Positions 45,541 through 53,974 of a DNA stretch of 64,000 nt are shown one piece after another. Origin of the DNA: Phycisphaerae bacterium (GTDB taxonomy: Bacteria > Planctomycetota > Phycisphaerae > Phycisphaerales > Phycisphaeraceae). Where the stretch lies: the NCBI GenBank assembly GCA_030426385.1, contig JAUHYI010000015.1:1-64000 (forward strand), written 5' to 3'. A program made the translations under genes and the position numbers. Numbering within the stretch: position 1 is the stretch's first letter; every line of letters starts with the position of its first letter. Below the pieces are notes generated by a model. The model worked only from the letters and a program-made list of their open reading frames with translations, was not told the DNA's origin and did not search any database.

Positions 45541-46431
45541 GTGTGGCTTCAGATGAATCAAGTGGTAACAAAAACTCAACTGGCGGACATCGTCTCGGGT
45601 ATTGGGCTCTCGCAAGTCTACGTGGCCAACGATCCGAGTCGGATGCACATCAGCAATTACGCCAACACATTTGATCACCCACGATTTATCGTCTGTTTGC
45701 AAGGCGTGCGTCATCACCGTTTCATCAGCGATGGAAAAATACAAGAGGTTGCCTTGCAGCCGGGCCAGGCGTTGCTCGTGTGTCCGGGGTGTCAGCTTGA
45801 AATGTATTACGTGGAAGATGCCACCGTGTTGCACATCAACCTCTGCGAACATTTTTCGTTGTTCAAGTACAGCACCTTTGAGCAGGCGATACATAATTCA
45901 AGCCAGGAGAAAATTTATAACTTCATGGCGCCCGTGGTTATTCACGTGCCCAATGCGCTGCTCTACCCTGCATCGCTATTGCTTGACTATTTGAAAACGC
46001 CGATTGTAAACGCATACCCAACGATGCATCTGGCCCGGTTGGCTGAGTGTTTGTTGTTCCATATACAACAACTTTTACTGACGACCACAGCCACAAAATC
46101 CAGCAAAGCCAAAATGACCTGGCTCGCGATATGTGCCTATGTGGACGAGCATTGCCAGGATCCCATCAATCGCGAATCTGTGTCCGAAACATTTCGGTTG
46201 AATCCCAATCATGTGTCCAGATTGTTCCAGCAATTTTCGCCGATCGGATTCACGCGATACTTGACCAATCGTCGTATGGAGGTGGCTCGTAGAATGTTGG
46301 TCGAACATGCAGAAATGCATGTGTCAGAAATCGCAGCCATGTCAGGGTTTCCCAATCCCAAGCATTTCAACAAGTTGTTCAAACAGATTTATGGCACGAA
46401 CCCCACCGGTTACCGTTCGCTCCATGCCTGA
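45541..46431 (+). CDS. AraC-family transcriptional regulator
   Basis: A 296-residue regulator. A cupin-like N-terminal sensor (HPRFIVCLQGVRHHRF, LQPGQALLVCPGCQLEMYYV) is followed by two HTH motifs (DPINRESVSETFRLNPNHVSRLFQQF and MHVSEIAAMSGFPNPKHFNKLFKQIYG). GTG 45541 or ATG 45553 can be the start. It diverges from the toroid-like gene and probably activates it and the pseudopilin gene in response to a sugar. Confidence 0.87.
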   Translation: MWLQMNQVVTKTQLADIVSGIGLSQVYVANDPSRMHISNYANTFDHPRFIVCLQGVRHHRFISDGKIQEVALQPGQALLVCPGCQLEMYYVEDATVLHINLCEHFSLFKYSTFEQAIHNSSQEKIYNFMAPVVIHVPNALLYPASLLLDYLKTPIVNAYPTMHLARLAECLLFHIQQLLLTTTATKSSKAKMTWLAICAYVDEHCQDPINRESVSETFRLNPNHVSRLFQQFSPIGFTRYLTNRRMEVARRMLVEHAEMHVSEIAAMSGFPNPKHFNKLFKQIYGTNPTGYRSLHA

Positions 46432-46476
46432 TGCATTTTGTTTTTGCGATGTCGGCAAGAAGGTGTATATATGTGC

Positions 46477-46541
46477 GGGAGGCGGGAGGCGGGAAGCGGG
46501 AGGGCGTGTGTATGGTGGGGTAACGTGGGGGGGGCGGGGGG
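46477..46541 (+). other. G-quadruplex-prone G-rich tract
   Basis: Four GGG runs with four-base loops (AGGC, AGGC, AAGC) make a canonical G-quadruplex motif at 46477-46500. Runs of eight and six G follow at 46527-46541. It lies in the gap between convergent genes, where it could slow RNA polymerase. Confidence 0.5.
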
Positions 46542-47678
46542 TTATGGCACGAGTACATCCCAGATCGTTTGCGCGTAGATGCGATGACCAAAATCATTCG
46601 GGTGATTCAGGCCGTTGCCTGTCAGGTCAAAATAGGTTTTGCGATTCAACAGTAATTGCCAGACGCGATAGACATCCGCCAGTACCACGCCAGGGCCCGT
46701 TAAGTCAGCCAATTCGTCGCGGTAGTGTGAAAAATCAATATCGCTGGCTTTAATCCATTGGGCATTGGCCGTCATGGGCGCGACAAGTACGAATTCCACC
46801 TCGTTGCAACTGCTTCGGATCGTGTTGATCATCGAACTGATCGTGCTCTTGAATTCGTTCGGGGTTCGTCCGACGGATCCATCATTCATGCCAAACGCCA
46901 GAATCACCAAGTCTGGCTGACATTGAATCACGCGGTCCGATTGATCGTACCCCCATTCTGAAGTCATTCCTTTCAATGACAGATTATCCAACTCAACCGG
47001 CGACTGAAAACGCTGGCCCAGTGCATGGCACAACAGCTCGCCATACGCAGGCATATGGGGTGGCACATCACAAAATTCGCTGGCGTTATAACCCTGCGAG
47101 ATGCTGTCGCCGAGTAACACCACCTTGGTGGGTGAGGCGTGACTCAAACGCATGGTGAATCGTGGCAGTGTCAGGCGATCGACTGGGACATCGAATATCA
47201 CATCATCATCCGACTCAAGCGGGTAAGTGACAGCCGACTGTATTTGGTGGTAGCCATCATCGTCCGTGAAAAAAATATCATTGTCGCGATCACGGCAGAG
47301 ACCAAAGGGTTGTGAATTAGCCTCGCGGTATAAAAAATCTTCAGCCACCACAGGGATATCGGATTGCGGCGGGATCGTGATTTGTCGCGTACCGGGCTGC
47401 CAGGTGAAATCGACATTAGCCCGATAGGTCTTATCCAAAGTGCAGGAGGTAATCGTCGGCATTTCACGCGGAACAAACGCCAGATTGACATGAACGTTAC
47501 CGTCCTGTTCGCGTTGATCACGCTGGTCCCCCGGATTATTCTGTTCACGTCGTACAGGCAAAATGGATTCGCCGATCATCGTGAGCGTTCGCCAGAAGGG
47601 TTGGGCTAACGAGAGTGGATCGGTGAGATGCGATTGAATGTTCACGGGTTTCTCGAGTAATTTTTTGGTTTGTCCCAA
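46542..47678 (-). CDS. SGNH/GDSL-family hydrolase
   Basis: A 378-residue esterase-like protein. Block I is GDSISQG with the nucleophile Ser, then NLSLKG, GMNDG and a C-terminal GLNHPNDFGH carrying the catalytic His. The N-terminal 170 residues are beta-rich, as in carbohydrate esterase family 2/3-like proteins. No signal peptide is visible. Removal of acetyl groups from a glycan is plausible. It diverges from a GntR/LacI-type regulator. Confidence 0.82.
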   Translation of the reverse strand: MGQTKKLLEKPVNIQSHLTDPLSLAQPFWRTLTMIGESILPVRREQNNPGDQRDQREQDGNVHVNLAFVPREMPTITSCTLDKTYRANVDFTWQPGTRQITIPPQSDIPVVAEDFLYREANSQPFGLCRDRDNDIFFTDDDGYHQIQSAVTYPLESDDDVIFDVPVDRLTLPRFTMRLSHASPTKVVLLGDSISQGYNASEFCDVPPHMPAYGELLCHALGQRFQSPVELDNLSLKGMTSEWGYDQSDRVIQCQPDLVILAFGMNDGSVGRTPNEFKSTISSMINTIRSSCNEVEFVLVAPMTANAQWIKASDIDFSHYRDELADLTGPGVVLADVYRVWQLLLNRKTYFDLTGNGLNHPNDFGHRIYAQTIWDVLVP

Positions 47679-47697
47679 TTCGGCACCATAGGCTTGA

Positions 47698-47726
47698 TTG
47701 GGTTTATTGACGCTGTGCTATATAAT
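47698..47726 (+). promoter_or_regulatory. Sigma70-type promoter of the GntR/LacI regulator gene
   Basis: TTGGGT (47698-47703) and a perfect TATAAT (47721-47726), 17 bp apart. Confidence 0.55.
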
Positions 47727-47739
47727 ATGAAATATAGCA
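47716..47739. promoter_or_regulatory. Operator palindrome TGCTATAT-N8-ATATAGCA
   Basis: Perfect 8-bp arms overlap the -10 box, between the SGNH gene and the regulator gene. Autorepression is likely. Confidence 0.55.
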
Positions 47740-47757
47740 AGCGGAATGGCTGTTGGT

Positions 47758-47797
47758 CCAGCCAAGTGCAGGCAAATCCAGCCAAGGCGAGGCAAGT
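47758..47797. repeat. Two tandem 20-bp repeats in the leader of the regulator gene
   Basis: CCAGCCAAGTGCAGGCAAAT is followed by CCAGCCAAGGCGAGGCAAGT, 16 of 20 positions alike. They sit between the promoter and the start codon. Confidence 0.6.
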
Positions 47798-47828
47798 CAG
47801 TTCAGTGTGCCAACATGGCGTTCAGTTT

Positions 47829-48935
47829 ATGGGTATCAGTAAAACCAATTCTAAACCCAGCCGTAAGCCCAGTGTTAAGTCTGTGACCAGCAGCAAACAG
47901 GCGTCGTTGTATCACCATCTGCATCAGCAATTGTCGCACGAAAAACTGCGTCCCGGCGAACAAATTCCCGCCGAGCGGAAATTGGCCGAGCAGTTCAGCA
48001 TCAGTTACATGACCGCGCGTTCGGCCGTACAAACACTTGTGGATGAGGGCTTGCTTGTCAAGCGTGAGCGGGTTGGCATCTATGTGCCTGTCGATATTAA
48101 CAAAAGGTTGAATCAGCCCCGCGTCAACGTTTTGGCGGGTGAGTCTGACAATATTTATCAAACCACATTTGTGGATAGGATTACGCATCGGTTGGCCCGG
48201 CGGCGTTGCTTTGCCAATCTGCGTCGGCTCGGTAATCAGCCCAGTGACATTACGCGCGCCATCGCCATGCTGTCGGATCTTGATGTGCCTGCTGTGGTGA
48301 TGATGGGTGATTATGTGCGAGAACGGGAATTGGCGCAGGCCATGCTTGCCCATCCGCAATTGATGCTCGTTGGTTATGATCTGACGGCCATCGGGTTGCA
48401 TTCGGTTTTGTGCGATGATGCCGCGGCCGCACAGATGGCTGTAAACTTGCTCCAGAAAAACGGGCATCGCAAAATTGCTTTGATCGGTAGAAATGCAAAG
48501 TCGCCCATCGATCAGCAAATCGTTCGCAGCTTTGAAAGCAGTACCGCCAGCCATAAAAACACCTGGTTTCTACCACGATCGACAAAACCCATGCGCTATC
48601 GTGTTGAACAACTCATCAGTCGCCATCTGAAAATTGGAGGCTTGCCGTGTACCGCCGTCATTTGCATTGGCAGCGAAACGACTAACGCGCTCATCGAAGT
48701 ATTGCAGGCATTTGGCATCAGCATTCATCAACAAGTTTCACTGGTTGCGCTTGGCTTGGCTGATGATCTCACGTCCACTCATCCCCGAATCGCCTGTATC
48801 GATCCACAACTCGATAAGCAAGTGGACTACGCGGTGAACAGTGCTGCGCTATGGCGCCGAGGCAAAAAGGTTGAGCGTTTGCATTGTGTGTCTCCCCGGC
48901 TTATCACTGGAAACAGTATCAGTAAACTTCAGTAA
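47829..48935 (+). CDS. GntR-HTH regulator with LacI-type sensor domain
   Basis: A 368-residue regulator. The GntR winged helix (LYHHLHQQLSHEKLRPGEQIPAERKLAEQFSISYMTARSAVQTL) is followed by a sugar-binding sensor (AVVMMGDYV, NLLQKNGHRKIALIGR, CTAVICIGSETTNALIEVL). ATG 47829 is chosen because earlier frame positions cover the promoter and repeats. It probably controls the divergent SGNH gene and the sugar isomerase gene 34 bp downstream. Confidence 0.83.
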   Translation: MGISKTNSKPSRKPSVKSVTSSKQASLYHHLHQQLSHEKLRPGEQIPAERKLAEQFSISYMTARSAVQTLVDEGLLVKRERVGIYVPVDINKRLNQPRVNVLAGESDNIYQTTFVDRITHRLARRRCFANLRRLGNQPSDITRAIAMLSDLDVPAVVMMGDYVRERELAQAMLAHPQLMLVGYDLTAIGLHSVLCDDAAAAQMAVNLLQKNGHRKIALIGRNAKSPIDQQIVRSFESSTASHKNTWFLPRSTKPMRYRVEQLISRHLKIGGLPCTAVICIGSETTNALIEVLQAFGISIHQQVSLVALGLADDLTSTHPRIACIDPQLDKQVDYAVNSAALWRRGKKVERLHCVSPRLITGNSISKLQ

Positions 48936-48968
48936 AACTCGTTTTTCCCCTTCACTCAGGAGTGTATT

Positions 48969-49940
48969 ATGGAACGTCAATACTCAGTCATTCTCGGCAA
49001 CCTCGGCAATACGCGCGATCGTTTTTGCACGGGTTACAAAGAGAACCCCACCACCACGCAGATGCTTGCCCAGGCGGTGGCCGTGCCGCATGTGAAGGGC
49101 ATTGAACTTGTCGGGACATGGGATGTGACAACTGATAATGCCAGTGAAATACACAAGGTGCTTGACGGCCACGGCGTGAAATGTGTTTCCATTATTCCTG
49201 ACCTGTTTGCAGATCGAATTTTCAGCAAAGGCAGTTACAGCAGTAAAGATGCCGCGGTTCGTCAGCGAGCCATTGACGATACGCGTGCCATGTGTGATGT
49301 GGCTAGGTCGATGGATTGCGACCTGCTCAATATTTGGCCCGGGCAGGATGGGTATGACTATTTACTCACGGCCGATTATGAATCAGAGCGCGCGTGGTTT
49401 TGTGAAGCCATACAAACACTTGCCAATGAGAATCCCAAAATTCGTTTTGCCCTCGAATACAAACCGCGTGAGCCACGAACCCATAGCTATCTCGCACGTA
49501 TGGCCGACACGTTGCTCATGGCCCAGGAAACCGGTTGCGATAACGTCGGCGTGACAATCGATACCGGCCATGCGTTCAATGCTGGTGAAAATGTCGGCGA
49601 AGCGATCGTTCTGGCCAAACGCGCAGGCAACCGACTCATGCATATGCATTTCAACGACAACCATTCGGTGTGGGACGACGATATGATCGTCGGAAGCGTC
49701 CACACCGTGTGCTACATTGAAATGTTGTATTGGCTTGATCGTTGTGGCTATGACGGCTACTTCAGCATGGATCAATATCCGTATCGCGAAGACGCGGCAA
49801 GTTGCATTGGCGAAAGTATCGAATGGCTGGTCATGTTTGACAAGATCGTCCAAGAAAATCGCCAGGCGATTGGTGAGCTCATCGCGCTGGGTGATCCCGT
49901 CGAAACATCACGATTTATGCGGCGTTTGCTGTTGAAGTGA
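48969..49940 (+). CDS. Xylose-isomerase-like TIM-barrel sugar isomerase/epimerase
   Basis: A 323-residue AP-endonuclease-2-type TIM barrel. Metal-ligand strands are visible: LEYKP (Glu), VTIDTGHAF (Asp, His), MHMHFNDNH (His) and FSMDQYP (Asp). AGGAG ten bases before ATG 48969 supports the start. It follows a GntR/LacI regulator gene and precedes an epimerase, so it likely acts on a free or phosphorylated ketose. The exact sugar is not readable. Confidence 0.85.
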   Translation: MERQYSVILGNLGNTRDRFCTGYKENPTTTQMLAQAVAVPHVKGIELVGTWDVTTDNASEIHKVLDGHGVKCVSIIPDLFADRIFSKGSYSSKDAAVRQRAIDDTRAMCDVARSMDCDLLNIWPGQDGYDYLLTADYESERAWFCEAIQTLANENPKIRFALEYKPREPRTHSYLARMADTLLMAQETGCDNVGVTIDTGHAFNAGENVGEAIVLAKRAGNRLMHMHFNDNHSVWDDDMIVGSVHTVCYIEMLYWLDRCGYDGYFSMDQYPYREDAASCIGESIEWLVMFDKIVQENRQAIGELIALGDPVETSRFMRRLLLK

Positions 49941-50038
49941 TCCGTGTGGATTTGCCGTAAACTGTATAGCCCAGGTGATTCAAGTGAATCACGTTTGATA
50001 ACTCGTGCTTCATTAAATTTCAGATTGACAGGGTTAAT

Positions 50039-50956
50039 ATGAAAATTTTTATCGTCGGTGGTACTGGTCATATTGGCAAGCAGTTGGTTCCCATGTTGCT
50101 TGGTGATGGCCATGACGTGACCGTGATCTCGTCAGGGAGAACGGCAGTTCCTCAAGATGATGTTTGGCGCAAAGCAAACGTCGTCGTTGAAAAATACGGC
50201 GGCGAACGTTGGATTGAATTCATCGGCCAGCAAAATTGTGAGGTGTTCATCGACATCCTCGGTGGCAAAGCCTTGGCCACCTATGACACCGTGCGATCAT
50301 CGTGCAAGCATTTCGTGGCTTGCGGTTCGCAGTGGATGTTTGGGCCTTCGCAAGTGGTGCCCGTGCCTGAGCGCACGCATGCACCATGTTTGTTTGACAG
50401 TTATGCCCAGCGCTATGCAGATTTGTTACAGATGCAAGAGCAAGCTGCCCGTGACGGGATCGCGTTTACCGCGATTATGCCGCCGAACATTTGCGGTCCA
50501 GGGAAAATTCCGCTCGACGGCCACGGCGGTCGGGGTATTGAAGTCCACAAATCACATCAGCGCGGCGAGCCGGTTTTTTTGCCCGAATTGGGTAACACCT
50601 TGATTGGTCCGTGCGATGCATACGATGTGGCTCAGGGGTTTTACTTGGCCGTCTCACAACGTGATGCTGCCGATGGGCATCTATTTAATGTGGGTGCTGA
50701 ATATGCCTTGACCTCGACGCAATTTATTCAGACGTATGCAGCTATTTATGGTTGTTCTATTCCCATCGAATTGTGCACGTGGCAGGATTACAGTGAAAAC
50801 AAATTTCCTGAAGTAGGAGCGCATTACCATTTTCAAGCTCACATGTGTCCAGACCTCACCAAAATCAAAACACAGTTGAGCTATCAGCCACGCTATACGC
50901 CCGAGGAAACCATGCAGCGTGCGGTGGATTGGATGAAACAGCAATCGCTTTTGTAG
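50039..50956 (+). CDS. NAD-dependent epimerase/dehydratase family protein
   Basis: A 305-residue extended-SDR protein. GGTGHIG is the NAD-binding motif near residue 7. MPPNICGPG is the conserved downstream segment, and DVAQGFYLAV follows. The classical YxxxK pair is not clear (YAQRYADLLQ instead), so catalysis may differ. It is in line with the isomerase gene, 98 bp apart. Converges on an AraC-type gene. Confidence 0.8.
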   Translation: MKIFIVGGTGHIGKQLVPMLLGDGHDVTVISSGRTAVPQDDVWRKANVVVEKYGGERWIEFIGQQNCEVFIDILGGKALATYDTVRSSCKHFVACGSQWMFGPSQVVPVPERTHAPCLFDSYAQRYADLLQMQEQAARDGIAFTAIMPPNICGPGKIPLDGHGGRGIEVHKSHQRGEPVFLPELGNTLIGPCDAYDVAQGFYLAVSQRDAADGHLFNVGAEYALTSTQFIQTYAAIYGCSIPIELCTWQDYSENKFPEVGAHYHFQAHMCPDLTKIKTQLSYQPRYTPEETMQRAVDWMKQQSLL

Positions 50957-50972
50957 TGCCGATCTAAAATTG

Positions 50973-51857
50973 TTATGCGTTATGCGAATCAAGTGATCGG
51001 TATGCCCGGGGACTGGCGCCAACGTTTTTGCGAAACACTTTGCTGAAATAACAGCCGTCGTCAAAACCACATTTTTCAGAGATGGTGCCGATATTCAGAT
51101 CGCTGTTTCTGAGCAGTTTTCGAGCATATTTAAGTTGTAGCTGCAGTTGATATTGGTGGGGTGTTACGCCAGTCACTTGGCAGAAAACTCGGTGAAACTG
51201 TCGTGGCGATAGGTGAGCGATTTTCGCCAGTGCAGGTACCGACATTTTTTCAGCAAAATTTTCTTCCAGAAAACTCAGCACCGTACCCATGCGATAAACC
51301 TGCTGTGCGCCGGAGGTGTGCGTGTTTGTATAGGTTCGTGATAGATAAACGAGCAGTTGGAACAACGACGACATGGTAGCCAACAGGTACCCGGGATTCC
51401 GAGCAGACAGTTCGGTTTCAATTTTTCGAATCAGGGTTAGCGCCCATTCCAACTCGGAAGGATTCAGGTGGAGTCGTCCTGAATCGAGATGGCCGAAGTA
51501 TTCCGGCTCGAGCAGGAAAATCGCGTGATAGCCGGGCAAGCTACGCAAATCATTAAATCCAACATCGAGCAATGTGTGATCGTATATGACATTGATGATG
51601 TTAAATTTATTGGCTGATTCGTAACTGTGCGGTTGGTTTTCCGGCACAAAAAAAACATCGCCCTTAGTAACACGGCGAGCTTCATTATTTCTAATGTGCA
51701 TGGCTTGGCCCGACGTCACAATGACCAGTTCATCGAACTCGTGTTTGTGTTGGCGGAATTTTTTCAGGTGAGCGCTGGGCACCACGGCAATAGGTGGCCC
51801 GTCTTGTGCAATCACGTGTGCACGTGCAAAAACATCGATCTTACGTCGCGATTTCAT
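50973..51857 (-). CDS. AraC-family transcriptional regulator
   Basis: A 294-residue regulator. A cupin sensor (HKHEFDELVIVTSGQAMHI, VFFVPENQPHSYES) is joined to two HTH motifs (MSVPALAKIAHLSPRQFHRVF, LNIGTISEKCGFDDGCYFSKVFRKNVG). The form matches RhaS-like sugar regulators. It diverges from the ADP-ribosylglycohydrolase-type gene 112 bp away and probably controls it. Confidence 0.88.
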   Translation of the reverse strand: MKSRRKIDVFARAHVIAQDGPPIAVVPSAHLKKFRQHKHEFDELVIVTSGQAMHIRNNEARRVTKGDVFFVPENQPHSYESANKFNIINVIYDHTLLDVGFNDLRSLPGYHAIFLLEPEYFGHLDSGRLHLNPSELEWALTLIRKIETELSARNPGYLLATMSSLFQLLVYLSRTYTNTHTSGAQQVYRMGTVLSFLEENFAEKMSVPALAKIAHLSPRQFHRVFCQVTGVTPHQYQLQLQLKYARKLLRNSDLNIGTISEKCGFDDGCYFSKVFRKNVGASPRAYRSLDSHNA

Positions 51858-51969
51858 ATGGCAGGATATTACATGTTTTTGTCAGTGTCGTCCAAGAGTT
51901 GAGCTGTTTTTTTCATTATATATAGGTCAATCGTGAATAATCATAGAATTTAGATACGGAGATATTGTT

Positions 51970-53883
51970 ATGAAAATAACCTACGAGCAGTACCTGGACA
52001 AAGTGTATGGAGGGTGGCTTGGTAAATGTATTGGAGGCACCATTGGTGTCCGTTTTGAAGGCAAGCGTCATCCGATCGACATTGATCCCAATGATTTTTT
52101 TCCGGACGAAATTCCAGCCAATGATGATCTCGATTTGCAAATGGTGTGGCTCAAAGTGCTCGAGGAAAAAGGCGCGGCCTTCACTGTCGAAGATTTAGCG
52201 AAGGCTTGGTTCGATCATTGTTGGTATCCGTTTAGTGAGTACGGTCTTTTTAAACGCAACTGGCGACTTGGCATCAAGCCGCCGGAATGTGGTGTGTTTA
52301 GTAATGCGTTTTGGAAGACAGGCATGGGGTGTCCCATTCGTAGCGAGATATGGGGATACGTGAATCCGGGCGATCCGGATACCGCGGCGGCTATGGCGTA
52401 CATGGATGGCACACTCGATCATGGCGAGCAAGCGGTGGGTGCGGAGATGATGTTTTCTGCAATGTCTGCGATGGCGTTTTTTGATAACGACATTCGTGCG
52501 ATGATCGATAAGACGCTTCACTATTTGCCGGTTGACACGCCGATCGAACGATTGTGCCGTTTGGCGATCAAGTGTTTTGACGCAAACGAAACCCTGCGAT
52601 TTTTACACGAGAGTGTGATGGCCAATGCGCCATGCGTCGAAGCGTGTGACGCTCAGATCAATGTGCCGTTTACGATTGCGGGCTTGTTGTATGGGCAAGG
52701 TGACATGGAAAAAACCATTGTTGCCATGTTGGAATTGGGTTACGACACGGATTGCACCCTGGCGACATCGATTGCGTTGTTGGGCCAGATATTGGGGGCG
52801 AAGAAAATTCCCAAGAAATTTACCGAGCCGATTGACGATCAACTGGTGATGGGCATTCAGTACAAGCGACCGGATATGCGCGTCTCAGCGGTGGCAGAGG
52901 ATACGGCGCGCGTGGGTTGTCTGATTGCAAAAAATAAAATTTCCGATGCGCCGGAGTTGGAGTCGATTCCACACGTGGATGCCCCGGGTTGGAACATCAC
53001 GACTCGTTATCACGGGTTGCCGTCTGCGCTTCCCGGCGAAGATGTTCATGTCAGCCTGATATGTGATAACCCTGGTGATGGTGGGATCCAATTTGAAATT
53101 AAGCCGCCAGAGGGTTGGGATGTCACGCCAACGAGCGGGACATTTACGCCTGGTAATAAAAGCGTAGAACTGAAATTGCATTGGAAGTCGGAGGTCCCCG
53201 TGATTGCCTGTACGAATATTTTCAAAGTCACAGCCAGCGGTCGGGAATTTTCGTTTGGCATCAAGGGTGCGGAGGTCTGGAAGCTTCTAGGGGTGTTCTA
53301 TGAAACCACGCCGATTGTCACTTTGGAGCCTCATCAGGAGAGGCGATATTTCAGCGACAGCTACATTGATGTGAATAAAGCGTACCTGGCTGACGATGCG
53401 AATCCTCAGGAGGCGTATCGTGATTACAGTCGTAAATTAGGTCGGCCTGCCGTGGTGGTTGCTCGAGAATTGCTGGTTGATTTTCATGACGTCATACAAT
53501 TCCACACACCATGGGTTGCGTATGTCGAACGTGAGATCATTTGCAAGCGTGAAGCACCGGCATATCTGGCGTTTGGTCATAACTCGCCGATTGATGTGTG
53601 GGTCAACGGCGAGTTTGTGGGACGTGAACACACCATGACGACGAGTTTCCCAGAAGAAACATCGTGGCGCATCAATTTACGTGAAGGAGTCAACACGATC
53701 CGTGTTAAAATTGTTTGTCATGGAAGCCCGGTGGAGTTTTCATCGTTCATCAAGCAGCGGCACGATGACTCGTATCTGGATTCAATTTGTACCTGGGAAA
53801 TTTCCACGGACATCGATGATGTCAATCCGTTTCTTGTTGAAGGCGTATCATTCAGCCATCCGCCTTCGCATGCCAAGCTCTGA
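51970..53883 (+). CDS. ADP-ribosylglycohydrolase-family protein with C-terminal beta domains
   Basis: A 637-residue protein. The N-terminal 330 residues form an ADP-ribosylglycohydrolase-type helical domain: GGWLGKCIGG, NDDLDLQMVW and GYDTDCTLAT hold the Asp residues that bind Mg. The rest is beta-rich, including an NPCBM-like segment (PAYLAFGHNSPIDVWVNGEFVG). GGAG at 51958-51961 precedes ATG. In catabolic loci such proteins are thought to hydrolyse other N- or O-glycosides; the substrate here is unknown. Confidence 0.83.
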   Translation: MKITYEQYLDKVYGGWLGKCIGGTIGVRFEGKRHPIDIDPNDFFPDEIPANDDLDLQMVWLKVLEEKGAAFTVEDLAKAWFDHCWYPFSEYGLFKRNWRLGIKPPECGVFSNAFWKTGMGCPIRSEIWGYVNPGDPDTAAAMAYMDGTLDHGEQAVGAEMMFSAMSAMAFFDNDIRAMIDKTLHYLPVDTPIERLCRLAIKCFDANETLRFLHESVMANAPCVEACDAQINVPFTIAGLLYGQGDMEKTIVAMLELGYDTDCTLATSIALLGQILGAKKIPKKFTEPIDDQLVMGIQYKRPDMRVSAVAEDTARVGCLIAKNKISDAPELESIPHVDAPGWNITTRYHGLPSALPGEDVHVSLICDNPGDGGIQFEIKPPEGWDVTPTSGTFTPGNKSVELKLHWKSEVPVIACTNIFKVTASGREFSFGIKGAEVWKLLGVFYETTPIVTLEPHQERRYFSDSYIDVNKAYLADDANPQEAYRDYSRKLGRPAVVVARELLVDFHDVIQFHTPWVAYVEREIICKREAPAYLAFGHNSPIDVWVNGEFVGREHTMTTSFPEETSWRINLREGVNTIRVKIVCHGSPVEFSSFIKQRHDDSYLDSICTWEISTDIDDVNPFLVEGVSFSHPPSHAKL

Positions 53884-53974
53884 CTTTCGAATTAAGCCTG
53901 GCATTGAATGTGAAATGCGGGTAAGCGTTGGGGGTGTAGTGTGAAATCTATTGCAGGAATCGAAAGGGTTTTTG

